Origin: Protonemura montana
Lineage: Eukaryota; Arthropoda; Insecta; Plecoptera; Nemouridae
NCBI GenBank assembly: GCA_947568835.1
Contig: OX387604.1
Coordinates: forward strand, 2,708,001-2,772,000
Reading direction: 5' to 3'
DNA length: 64,000 bases
Shown here: in pieces, positions 23,170 through 35,200 of the stretch
Position numbering within the stretch: the first letter of the stretch is position 1
How the letters are laid out: every line of letters begins with the position of its first letter
Notes under the pieces: generated by a model
The model's database searches: none
What the model saw: only the letters and a program-made list of their open reading frames with translations
What the model was told of the DNA's origin: nothing
Translations under genes and position numbers: made by a program

Positions 23170-25590
23170 ATTGACTAGTTGAGAGCAACGTTGAGCATAG
23201 AGCGTCGGCAAAGGAGACACTTTGCAGGTTCAGTATTAGCCTGACAGGGAAATATGGCTCAGCTCCGATGACATATGCTGGATGATCACTCAATGCCAAG
23301 AACACAACTCGGGCTGGAATTGGATGGAGAGAAAGGTTTTGGGGCTCGCGGGGCCCCAGGGGTGTAGCGCGAAGGGGGCGAGGGGGGCTACGGGGGACGG
23401 AAAGGGGGCAAGAGGAGGGGTTCTATAGGAAATTACATACACTCGTTTGCGCTCACAATTGTCTACTCGATTTTTGCTGCTCAAGTTTTTTAGATGGACG
23501 GATTTTTGTTTGGTTTTGGGGTTGTCGATTTTTTGTTTAGCTGCGAATGCTTTAATTGTAGTGTTTTGTTTGCTGTTATAAAAAAAATTGTCGGTGTAGT
23601 TTTTTTGGTTCTTTGAGGTGAACTCATAAATTAACTTTTAATAAGATTAGATTTTTGGTAACATAGAAAATGACTTCTCTCTGGCAGCATCAAATAGTTT
23701 TCGTCGACGTTCGGAAGGTTGGACTTTGGAAAGGTTTTACGCCTTCTCACTTCTTTGAGCTTAACGTGATGGGTGATTTTGGTGGTGAAACACATTTTCT
23801 CTATGACAAACTTTTGATGTTTGAACTTATTATTTATCAGCTGATTCGATTAACTCTTAAGTTAGCTTTGTTCAATAAATTAGATGAGTACTTGGGATGC
23901 AAAATGAGTTAGTAACCTTTCTAGAACACTGATGGCGTTTTATTCTCTGTGAAAATTACATTTTTTGTTACAATATTCATAAGGAAATACGACAAAAATT
24001 CAAGTGCCTAACAGGACGGAACCGTTACCACCAGGTGTAAGAAAAATGAAATGCTTGAATGAAAAAACACGTTGATAAATTTCGGAAGAATTAGGAACTT
24101 TCATCAGAAAAATATACTCTTTAGATATGTTTCTCTTCTACACTTACTACGTCGACTCATAAATCAACATCATTATTTGAATTTAATATAAAAACACAAT
24201 TTATCATCAGGAATGTTTACTAAATTCTTTAAAAAACGACGACGTGTTTTGTGTAATGTTTGGGAGCAGTTAACAAACATTGACAAATGTCTGCGTTGCT
24301 GAGCATCAAAGGTATTTCTCCTCTAATAAGCTTGGAATATATAATCAAACCAATCTTGTAGCATCACGATAGTGGAGCTCCATGGTCAAGATATACCCAA
24401 GAATTATATCAAGCTTGGAGAAATCCAAATTCCCAAAAACAAAAATGTAGAAAATGTATTCTTGTTCAGTTTTTTTTTTTAATTAACCTTAAAGGAAAAC
24501 TAAGTAGGGATATGTTCCATCGTGGTCAATATGGTCAAAGCATTGAATACCCAGAGAAATAAATTAAATTAATATAAATATAATTAATTATTATTATATT
24601 AATATTGTTTACTATGAAATATGAACGATTAAAGCGCTGTCGATATCGATATATATTCAAAATGTTAAGTTGTAACGGAAATTTGTTGTGATGTCTTAGC
24701 AGATTCTTAGCTTGTAGGAACATTGATGTGGGAGAAGGGCGAAGGCTGCATATTTTCGTGGGTCATGCAAATGTGATTGATGTGTTTGAACTGGAATGGC
24801 CCCTGGAGAACCACTGCATGCAAATGGGGAACAAAGGTGGGCAAGAAAATCAAAATGTCTTTAAGATTTTGCGAAGACATTAGGAGCTGGGACTAACACA
24901 CAAACAAAAAGGCCTTTGCTAATTAAAAATATGAAATTTTGTGTTCGCTGGCTTGATGTACTCAGCGAAGAGCCGGTTGTACCGACAATGTTTATTCAAT
25001 TAATGATCTGTAATTTTTATCCAAAGTAATTAGCTGTTGAGTATTTTTTTACAATTGTATCTCTCAGTGAATAATAGTCAGGAAGTCTGAAAAAGCCAAA
25101 CTTACTTTGAAATTTAAAGCCATTGGAAAACTTTTCAAAGAAAAATAATTGTGCGGAATTTTCATGAAAAATAATATATTTTACCAAAAATGCCAGGATA
25201 TTTAGGTTCAGTCCAAGTTAATAACGTTTTTATCATAATATCGCACCTTTATTTTTGACCTTATAGTTCCTACATTCAATGAAATCTTAAGAACCATCTA
25301 AAACCACCTGAAACCTAATCAAACTTTATGGTATGGAAAAGCCATGGGCAGTAATGTATGCATTTTTATTTATTCCCAGCAAATTAATTGTCAATCTAAT
25401 TATGAGATACTTAGCAGGAAATGACAAGTTCTCCGAGAAATAATAGCTATCTACATTGAATATTTGTGATAAGATAATCTTAACTTAATCATACATAAAA
25501 TCTAACGAGAGACAATGTATCTCTTCATAATATATATGATTACATTTTACACATTGTGCATTTTATTTCAAAGTAAAGTAATGTAAAGTC
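23170..25590. other. AT-rich unique DNA with one G-rich patch
   Basis: A G-rich patch lies at 23335-23425. The frame at 23670-23912 has balanced composition but no recognised motif. The rest is AT-rich with no gene supported. Confidence 0.45.
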
Positions 25591-25638
25591 ATTTTGTTGC
25601 ATCTCCTAACAAACAACAAATGCATTCTGCATGATAAA

Positions 25639-25849
25639 AACATTAATTTAATTTTAATTTTCCGAAAGCTTCAGGCATTTCATAATCAAAGTGTTGCACT
25701 CCATATTATTAATAATGCATTACCTACACATGTAAAATTCTATACAAGTTTCATTTTATTCAGTCGTCTTAACGAATCAGAATCGAGAAATAATACCAGT
25801 AATTTATTTCTACAACTTTTTCCTAACAGCTCGTTTCCCATTGGCTAGA
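25639..25849 (+). mobile_element. Possible decayed RT C-terminal fragment
   Basis: An open frame with FRKLQAFHNQSVALHIINN, then LPTHV, then SRNNTSNLFL and a stop. The order 'K-L-x-x-x-H' helix, 'N-x-x-P' and 'R-N-x-S-N-L-F' resembles the region upstream of the C-terminus in L2/CR1-like reverse transcriptases, where an H-N-T-R-like motif precedes S-N-L-F. The match is weaker than that at 1338-1583 and the conserved end (YxG, LP) is absent. It may be a second, older truncated copy or chance. Confidence 0.3.
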
Positions 25850-26269
25850 AAACGCGTTTAAATTAAACACTTACGGGCTTTGACCTAACAATACGTTTCT
25901 TTTTTTTCTTCTTTCCAATTCTCTCTCTCGTCATCCGTGGATTGTTGACGTTTTTGTTTTGTTTCTGAGGCGTCGTCTAGTCAGTTTGAAGTAATGTTCT
26001 TTTAATCGCTTCTCATTTGTTATGTGTAGATAATTCTCTAAAAATTACTCTTTCTTATATAATTCTTATACCTCTATGTGCTGCATCTTAAAGGTGGTTG
26101 GTGTAATATATGGTCATTTCCAAATGAGTACGATTTGATTGATTGTGTCTTAAAATGTAAAAGTATAAATTAGATTCTCCGCGAAAAGTGCGAAGTTTAT
26201 GAAAACTGTCTCGGTGTTACAGTTTTTACTCATTAGCATGCAGTCATTAGCAGCCTGGCAAGCTCTGGA
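25850..26269. other. AT-rich unique DNA
   Basis: Nothing recognised. Confidence 0.5.
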
Positions 26270-26387
26270 ATCCTGTCAGCCATCCTGCAACCCTGCAAAT
26301 CTGCCACCCTGATCTTTCTAGCCTGATCCTGCAGTCCTGAACACCTGCAGTATCCTGATTCCTGTTCCTGTCAACCCATTATATAGC
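26270..26387. repeat. Degenerate CCTG-rich flank of the 8-bp array
   Basis: Scattered ATCCTG and CCCTGC words at variable spacing immediately left of the regular array. This looks like either the ancestral seed or an eroded end. Confidence 0.8.
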
Positions 26388-26919
26388 TTGCCATCCTGCC
26401 ATGCCATCCTACCAACCTACCAACCTGCCAACCTACTAACCTGCCATCCAGCCATCCTGCCATCCTGCCATCCAGCCATCCTGCCATCCAGCCATCCTGC
26501 CATCCTGCCATCCTGCCATCCTGCCATCCTGCCATCCAGCCATCCAGCCATCCTGCCATCCTGCCATCCTGCCATCCTGCCATCCTGCAATCCTGCCATC
26601 CTGCCATCCTGCCATCCTGCCATCATGCCATCCTGCCATCCTGCCATCCTGCCATCCAGCCATCCTGCCATCCTGCCATCATGCCATCCTGCCATCCAGC
26701 CATCCTGCCATCCTACCATCCTGCCATCCTGCCATCCTGCCATCCTGCCATCCTGCCATCCTGCCATCCTGCCATCCTGCCATCCTGCCATCCTGCCATC
26801 CAGCCATCCTGCCATCCAGCCATCCTGCCATCCTGCCATCCTGCCATCCTGCCATCCTGCCATCCTGCCATCCTGCCATCCTGCCATCCTGCCATCCAGC
26901 CATCCTGCCATCCAGCCAT
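26388..26919. repeat. 8-bp array (CATCCTGC)n, about 66 units
   Basis: Long array of CATCCTGC with CATCCAGC as the main variant and rarer CATCATGC, CATCCTAC and CAACCTAC. Variant units are distributed in groups, suggesting block duplications. No stop codons arise in several frames on either strand, so open frames up to 219 codons span it. These are artefacts of the repeat. Confidence 0.97.
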
Positions 26920-29007
26920 TTATGATTTCTGTCCCAGGAATCTGTTTCGCCCACATGCATCTAACACAGCTCCTTGGCCATGCAGTGTGGAGTGCAGTAA
27001 GTATGGAAACGCCTTATGAAGGTCTACGCCGCGAGTATTGGTCATGAAGCACATTGGTTGAATCACTCTCCATACATAGCTGCCCGGGCAATCAAATCGC
27101 ACAAAGCTCTTCAGAGATTCAATTCATTTCTTATGAAATGATGTCTTTCTTTTAAAAATCATGTGGTGTCCTGCTGCATGTCGATGACGTAAAAGGCTGC
27201 AGAAGGTTTGAAACGTATTTTTCGTGAGAGTACATTTTCTTTTAAGGGACAAAATCTGCTACGAATCGAAAAAAAACCCGGTGGAAACAAGTTTTCGAGT
27301 AGGAAAAAATACGTTCTCGGAAAATAGTAAGAGCACTCCAGTGGTCCATTCCAGAACCATCCATTCTTACTGAACATTTTCAAACAAGTGAAAAAGAAAA
27401 ACACACCATCTTCGGGAACTAGAAGGAAAGAGGACTTTGATGGAATACAACGAATCTATATCTGAGAGCGATTTTTTTCATCTTTATTTCAACAAAGCAA
27501 GACTCATTTATAATTTAAATCTGCTACCTAATGGAACATTTATTTACTCTTGGAGAAGGGAAATCTTTTTACCTAATCACACTTTTAATCTTGTACGATC
27601 TGGAGACCTTGTCACATGCTGTGCAGACTAAATCGTCTTGAGAAACTAGCAAAAAGCAGCAAATAATACTCGTGGAGCGTCGAAGTTTGATTGATTTCAT
27701 CTCGATACTACTGATTAAACAATCTAGACATTACTGAATCGTATTCCGAACAAGAGTTTTTTAAAATGTCTTACTCTGATTGAGACATTTTGAAGTAAAA
27801 AAGGGTTGATTGTGAAATGATGCTGTCTACAACGTAGATTGGTGAACCATGCAGAGGGGGTAGATCCCTTCTAACCCTCCCACTCCCACCCCACCCCACC
27901 CAGTACATGTTCAGTCCTCACTTCTTTCGACTTTATCCAAGACTGTCACTTTATCACTAACCTTCTAGAAAAACAAAATGCTATTTTTCTTTTTATTTTA
28001 GGAAGAGCAACGTCCTTTTTGTTTGAACAAAAACTACTTTCGTCTCCTGACAAGGATCGCGCTAGGAGGAGTCTTCGAACTGCGAACTGCGAGCTGGAAC
28101 TGCGAGCGCTGAAGCTGACTCCCATCAGAACTCCCTAATGAACATTCGATCCAAAAAATATCAATCTCCTTTTCACCCCTCTATACGAAAAACGATTTTT
28201 AACCCGTTCCTTTTTTCCCCAAACCAATCAATTTTCAATCCGTAACATTTATCTTCCGCTCTCGCCGAAAATAGATTGCTAACTTCTTTGTCATCGATTT
28301 TATAGAGATATTTTAGACTTTTATTTTGTTCATAGAAAATTGCGGTAGGCGTACGCTGATGGGAAAAACAACAACCACTTCAATGTTGTTGTGTATAATT
28401 AAAAACACATTCTAGATTTGAATCGACAATTGATCAGAGCACTTTCAGTATCATTATCCTTCCGATCTGATAATTTCACAAAACAGTTTATAATTGAGTT
28501 ACAGATGCATTTTATATAAACAATTATATTTTCTCCGAGTTTATTAATTAATTTTTGAACCGCAAATCTGAAATGAAATCATTCAAAATGTGCCACCAGC
28601 AATACCCTTAAGGCACCACATAGCAACCCCCATCCTAGCCCCACCCCCACCCCACATAGACTTGCACATTATAACAAACTGCTAGAATAATAATAATTAC
28701 ACCTCTCAGCTACCGAGGGCTAATATTCTAAATGCTCAGCACCATAACTTGAAGCAAGGGTACGACCGCGACCAGGGAACAGGGAGTCACTAAGACATTT
28801 AGGAAGGGGCCCAACTCGTAGCTAGACGTCTTGTCTTTCAGGTCTCGCCTTGTGATAAGTCGTAGTTGTCAACATGGCCACTATACTTGAATCTGATGAG
28901 CTACTCTCATGAGGAGGGGCAAGTCAACGATGATGAGGAGATAAGGGTGGGTACGATTCCTCTATTCCTGCGTTTTACGCCCACCCATGATCGATTCATT
29001 TGCTACA
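26920..29007. other. AT-rich unique DNA with C-rich patches
   Basis: C-rich patches at 27870-27903 and 28625-28657, and a short CTGCGAACTGCGAGC repeat near 28080-28112. No gene supported. Confidence 0.5.
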
Positions 29008-29095
29008 CTGTCTTGCGCCTAGAATTCTTAGTGCCTAGTTTCTTGTGCCTTTAGTGCCTAGTGCCTAAAATGCCTTGTGCCTAAAGTGCCTTGAG
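29008..29095. repeat. Degenerate GTGCCTA-type short repeat
   Basis: About eight occurrences of TGCCTA/TGCCTT at spacings of 8 to 17 bp. An eroded or incipient minisatellite. Confidence 0.75.
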
Positions 29096-31320
29096 ACTGG
29101 TATGTACGCTAAATGCGACAATATTAATATAACACTAGAGGGGAACAGTGGAAATAATGTTATGGATTCTGTGAGACTAGTTAGAGAAGGAATATTAAGC
29201 TATTACTTGACATTATTTTTTTTAGGATACTTTTTTGAAACTTTGATGAAGTTGTTAAATAGTCAACGTGTTTTATATGATACCTGTTTGTTTGTGTTAA
29301 GATAAATAGTTCCATAATTTGATATATCCATAGAGTTGTTATTTTGTTAACAGTTATGGGTAATATAGTTGCATTACTTGGTTTATTTGGATATTTCCTT
29401 ATCCCTGGCTTTTTTTATAGCAACAGTAGTCGGCCACGTTTGTAATCTACCAGTTATTATGCTCTATAATTAATCTGATGTTTGTCGCCTTGTGCATATA
29501 GTGCAGTATACTGCACTAGCTGAATGCACGCAGCTGAGTAACAAATGCAATGCTACCGCTCAAAGCTGCGTTAGTATATAAAAACAAGTCAGCACGCTAT
29601 TAACGGAAATAATTTCAATTTTTTGTCACAAGTATCATGATTACATGGGGAATTATCGTAGAAGGTAGTAGATATTCTTTTTCTTCTCTGCACGCTTTCA
29701 TGCACAGCAAAGACAGCTCTAGCTAAGGGACTCCAAGAGAACTCTTAATCATTTTCCTTTTATATAGTAGCGACTTGCACGTCGACTTGATATTAATTTC
29801 ATTTTTTCTAATTTGGACTCGTGTACTTTTGGGCCGATAGATAATTATTTATTTATTTAAATCTTTCTAAACCAGTAAGCAAATTTAAGTTGGTTATTAT
29901 TTATGAAAATACATTTATTATACCTGAACATATTTTCAAATACGAAGCGTCTAAAGATGGCTTCTGAGTTGAATCTCGCGGCTCTGCACCGCTCTTTTAC
30001 AGGATGTATCAAAACTAGTTTCATTGTTTCGCCAGTTCTACAAGATCAATTTACTATTTATTATGCGGAATAGCTCTAAATAAGTTTGTTGCTTAACCTA
30101 AAAAGAAAGATATTAAACTGCAAAATCTATTTTTCTTTGATAAAATAATAACATTTATTTTGATCCCCCACCCCGTTCCGGATTCAAAATTCCCTTACAA
30201 ATAAATGCATCCCTGAATTCAGCCGTGGGGAAGGATATTTTATTTTCAAAAGAAATTTTTCATAAATTCTTTTATCAATAAAATCTGTCCAGCTTTAAGC
30301 CTAGGAAAACATCGCTGGTCTCTATTTAAAGTCACGTGGTGTTTGAAATGGAATCATTCCTTGTTTGTGGATCACCTTGCAATGGTGGACATTGACCGAT
30401 TCTCGCAGTAGGAGGGAGATTTTCAAAAATTAAGACATCTAGAAAATATCTGATAGAAAAACAACAACAACAAAAAAACATCTTAAAAATGAATGAATAA
30501 AAAAGGGTGTCTAATATAAATAGTTTCTTATGGAGTGAGGTTCCGATCACGTGGATATTTTCTGAACAGGATGCTGCACTGACTAAGCTTTGCTGCGAGT
30601 GGGGAATCCAAGAATTGTCGACCTACTACACAATTGTAAACTTCGATATTCTAAACCTATGCGATATCACCTCCACTCATTCTTAAATCTGAGTGCAGAT
30701 TTAGACAGAGATAAAATTCTTCTATAGGAGAAGAAATCATCCAGCAGTTTTGATGGGTTATACATTTTAGCTTACAAGTGAGATAGGTTGATAAATGTTA
30801 CTAAGAGAAAAGGGATGGGAGGTGGAAGAAAATTGATCACTTATGTGACATTGACTAATACTTACATCATATGGAAAAACGATTTACAAGTAACCAGGTT
30901 GTCGTTGTCGTTTCATTTATTTAGACTTATTATTTAACTCTATCAAAATATTATAGTGCACCTTCCCGAATTACGTTACGCTTAAATATTGGATTAAACA
31001 GTATATACGCTGTATTATTATTTTGTATTATAAGCCCCGATTTGCTTGTGTAGATAAGTACTTTATGATTGCTACTGCAATTGCATACTGAGTCATGTAC
31101 TTAAAAATGTCCAAACATTTTTGTTTAGTAATAAACTCAAATTTTGTTTGAATAACTATTATAAAAACGTTACTATATTGACATAAAGGTAAGGTGTTTT
31201 ATTTAAACTCGGCTTTTGTAAAACCAATTTTAATGACATTTACAAACTGGGGAAACAGTCAAATGGTAAATTATCCCAAATAAAATTAATAGAGTAATAC
31301 AAGTTATCGATGGTACCGTG
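29096..31320. other. AT-rich unique DNA
   Basis: No supported gene. Frames at 29075-29305 and 30332-30550 lack motifs. Confidence 0.5.
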
Positions 31321-31660
31321 GTACTAGTTTTGCACTTGTCCTCTGGATGCGACTGCGATGGTAAAGCAGAAGACCGTAGTGCAAGGGATGCTCACACAGG
31401 GGATGGGGCTTCGTGGGCGAGGAGGCGGCACGAGGAGGGGGGGGGGGGGGGGGGGGCAGGAGGGAGGCTGGAGGGTTTCCCGTAGTCCGCGTCGTGAAAT
31501 CATCATTTTTCTTCGTCGCCAGAACAAGCAAGTCCACTTATTCACCGCTCGCGCCAGCGTTCGAGTCGTCGGGACGCAGCGCGGCTGGGGGTGGTGGCCA
31601 CGGGAAGGGGAGGGTGGACGAATCATAGGAAAAGGAACACGGGACGAGAAAATAAGGATA
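31321..31660. other. G-rich, CpG-containing island with 20-G tract
   Basis: A locally GC-rich stretch with a 20-G run at 31437-31456 and many CpGs at 31480-31620 (for example TCGCGCCAGCGTTCGAGTCG). Downstream an ATG at 31711 opens a frame beginning MGFVCCSLLVLSGFVLG, which looks like a hydrophobic signal or anchor segment and stops at 31978. A CpG-rich promoter plus first exon is conceivable but not supported by anything else. Confidence 0.3.
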
Positions 31661-32097
31661 AACTCTGGCTAAAGAGAGATCAAAGATTAGCCAAGGAGAT
31701 AAGCAGAAGTGTGATGGGGTTTGTTTGCTGTTCACTTCTGGTATTGAGTGGATTCGTGTTGGGGAGATTTTTGGGGTTCTACGTCGGAAATAGATGTTGC
31801 TATCATTTTAATTTGATTTTATATTCTTTTCAAAAGGATATATCTGAACTCGGCACGAGCCACTTTACAAGACTTACCGTCTGCGAAATCTGCCCCCAAA
31901 CCTCCTTTACTAAGACAACCACAATGAATCGAAAAACATACACACGACACGTTACAAACATTATGACGAGCACGATTTAAATCAATTTATTCATGTTTGG
32001 AACTTGAGGTGAAATATAATTGCAATTCTTTCCTAAAATGCACATGAAATTCGCTGGAAACGCGAACGAAAAAGGGAACCTATATGTAAAGCTTTCA

Positions 32098-32155
32098 GTG
32101 TCAGCACCAGTATCAGCACCAGCATCAGCACCTTATCAGCACCGTATCAGCATCA
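32098..32155. repeat. Short 6/12-bp repeat (TATCAGCACCAG)
   Basis: About five degenerate units of ATCAGCACC with alternating insertions. Confidence 0.85.
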
Positions 32156-32199
32156 GTGGCGGTCTGGGCTATTGAACCACTGCCATGATACGTATAATG

Positions 32200-32298
32200 A
32201 ACCAACGGTCGTACTTTGAGCCCCAAGAACCGTTCTTTGAGCCCCAATGACCATGTTTTTAGCCCCAAGGGTCGTGCTTTGAGTACCAATGGCTCAAG
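32200..32298. repeat. 21-bp tandem repeat, about 4.7 units, diverged
   Basis: Units at 32200-32220, 32221-32241, 32242-32262, 32263-32283 and a partial unit to about 32298. Each ends in CTTTGAG or a variant and begins CCCCAA or ACCAA. The period is a multiple of three, so the minus strand reads a leucine-rich seven-residue repeat (LGLKxRx) within a 73-codon open frame. The divergence between copies is high for such a short array. Confidence 0.88.
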
Positions 32299-35200
32299 GG
32301 CATTGTTGAAGTATGGTTTAATGGACAGTGAAGTTGGCATAACCACATTGGCATTCGTGGATAATCAAAAGTGTAACTGATTAAATAAATTATTCTTCAA
32401 ATAAAAGATATTTTCTTGCAGAATGACTCAAAATATTGATTAAATGAGACAGTTTAGTCTTACCTGTAACCAGATTGGGATTCGACATTTTCATGTTTTT
32501 CACTATGAAACTGCCTATTCCGGCCAGCTGTGAGTAGGTGGTACGTCGTTTCCTGTAGAACTGTGTTGAAAATCGTATCGTGTCCTTTTAATAGAAGCAT
32601 TCATCTTCCTATTTACTTACACGAATCAATGGGATTTTATTTCGCCATTCTGGCTGACTATTACACTTCATCAAGGTTAGAGTGGGTCCATCTATTGAGG
32701 TGTTTGTCAAGCTCCTAGTATCGGAAACCAGAAGTTGTTTAAGTCTCAAGCATGGTCTTAAGTTACATGTTTTCATCTCGATTTCATATTATAAATTATC
32801 TTTTGTTGTTGAGCTTCTAATCCGGCAGAGGTCTGTCCATTTTTTTTAGTAATTCAGTAGTTCGGCACTTAAACCTTTCGGCTTTAACGCAATGGAACTT
32901 GAAATTTACTCTAACAAATCCATATTCATGTTAAAATACATACTTGTAAATAATACAGTTGCTGAATCTGTCTGATATAAAAATGAATAGGAAAAGTAGC
33001 CTGGTAACTTGTAACATATCCGTGGTAACATAAGATGGCAGAATTCAGATGTTCAGTATGATAGAAGGTAATCTCTGAATATCCATGGCTACAAACGTTG
33101 ATCTACCATTGGTCTCACTAAACCTAATGGTAATAAGTTGGCAGGGAAAATTGCAACATAACCCTAGTAGGAACTTAGTCCTGTAGGTAGTACCAGTCAT
33201 GGGTATTAGCAACCCATGACATGGGATACAGTCTAGCTTGGTCTGGTAACCATCAGCTGACTACTCGTCGTATGGCTGGCTCAATGGCTATTCGAGGCAA
33301 GATTGCGTGTAGACCACAGTCCAGCTGATGTCCAGTTCACGTGTTGGGTGAAAGAATGTTACCTCCTTAAATATCTTAGAAATCTCCTCCCAGATAATTT
33401 CACAACGCTATTGCTCATAATTTCATTCAAACAAATTATTTTTACATTAAACTGGTTTATATAATGTGCACTTAGTTAAAAGCATAGAAGAATACTTTCA
33501 TGGTAATTGTTCGTCCACGTGAGCTTGATTAAACCAGCATATAAGTAATTTTTAACAAATTAACTTGGTGATAAAAACAACTACCTTATAATTATATTAA
33601 CTTTTTTTTTTTAACTCTTAATCTTGAATTATGACTTGTTTTGTTTTCTGTTTTTTTGATAAAGTGGCAAATGTTGACATTTCAAGAAATCTTTAAAACT
33701 AAAGTGGAATATGCGAACAATGATCATAAAAATGTGCTCCATTTACTTATTTTGACATTTTATGGAGCGATTTCTTCTAAGATAAAGAGGATAACACTTT
33801 GTCTGGTTCTATGATTAATATTTTTTGGTTGAAAATTAGCTCAATTCGTCTTCTATCCTATGTAGGTGTTAAATAAGATATATTACAAAAAATAAAAACA
33901 CAACCACTTAGTGTAAATACATATAAAACTAAAGTATATAACTAAAAATGAAAAATCGTTTTATATTTCACTTCGCCTAATGAATATAAATGCAACATAG
34001 TGTTGTCTACATAAATCTATTCGTGGTCTTTATTTACAGTTTTATAAATTTCGGTCTAAGTCGAATCATTAAATTTGGCTACCCTGTTAAAGGGCGGGCG
34101 GGCGGGCGGCGGAAATGACGTGGGGTGAATGGATGAGGTGCAACGAGTGAAAAATGGTCGCTCCTTTGGCAGGCAGCGCGCGAGCGTTAGAGAAGGACTA
34201 CCAATGCCCGGCCAAGGGCTTCAGAGAGAGAGAGACAGATATGGAGAGAGATTGACAGAGAGAGAGAAGGGTAGAGAGAGGGGGAGAGACAGACTCAAAC
34301 ACGGCACCTAAGCCTAGGAGTCTGTAAAAATTGGACTTCATTGACAGGCGTAGGCAGGCCCACCTATGACGTCGCCTGATTTTTTTGGCCAGCATTTTGG
34401 CCAGCATTTTGACCTGGTCAAAATATCTGGAAACTGTCCAAATCACGTGTCTATTCTATTTTTAACGGCTTGTTAAACAAATATGTAAGACAATTATCAG
34501 TATTGGTTTGATTGAATCATAACTATACCTAGTGATGTCTTATTTTGAGTGAGAGAATTCCATACATCTCCTTGTATTGATGAACAAGGAGATGTTCTGA
34601 TCAGAAAACATTCACTGGCCAGAGAGGAACATGTTTTGGATTTGTATGTGAAGTAATAAAACCGCAAATAATGCGGTATTGACAATAATGTCAAAGAAAC
34701 TGAGTGAAAACATGTAATACAAGTAATACAACAGTAATCCAAATATAAAAAATAAGATAGCTTTATTTGCATGATGAACTCAATGGTTTTAGCTAGCTTT
34801 AGCTGAAAGGGTAGGCAAAAATGGTATCAACTTTCAAAAATTGGAAAAAAACGTATAAGCAATGCGAAAAAGTACGTGAAGAGAGGCAGATATAGCAGTG
34901 GAGTAAGACAGATGATCTAGTATCGTTCTTTTTCTTCCTTCTACGCATGGCAACGCTTGATGGATTACTATCCCCCCTTCTCTCCTCTAACTCCCCCTTG
35001 GGGGTGGGCCATACCCTCTAAGAGTTCAACCCCTGAGCCAAAATCCCTAGACAAAAGTATATAAAAAAAAAAAACTGTGACGAGATTCGGTGCTCGATTC
35101 TTGACGAAAATATATCATATTTGTACAGCTGATGCGTAATAAATCACATTTCCTCCACTGCTCTCCTCCGCTCTACCCTCAGCCTATCCAACCCGTCACC

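Noticed and set aside
26388-27047. 219-codon plus-strand and 179-codon minus-strand frames
   Set aside because: By-products of the stop-free 8-bp unit CATCCTGC on both strands.
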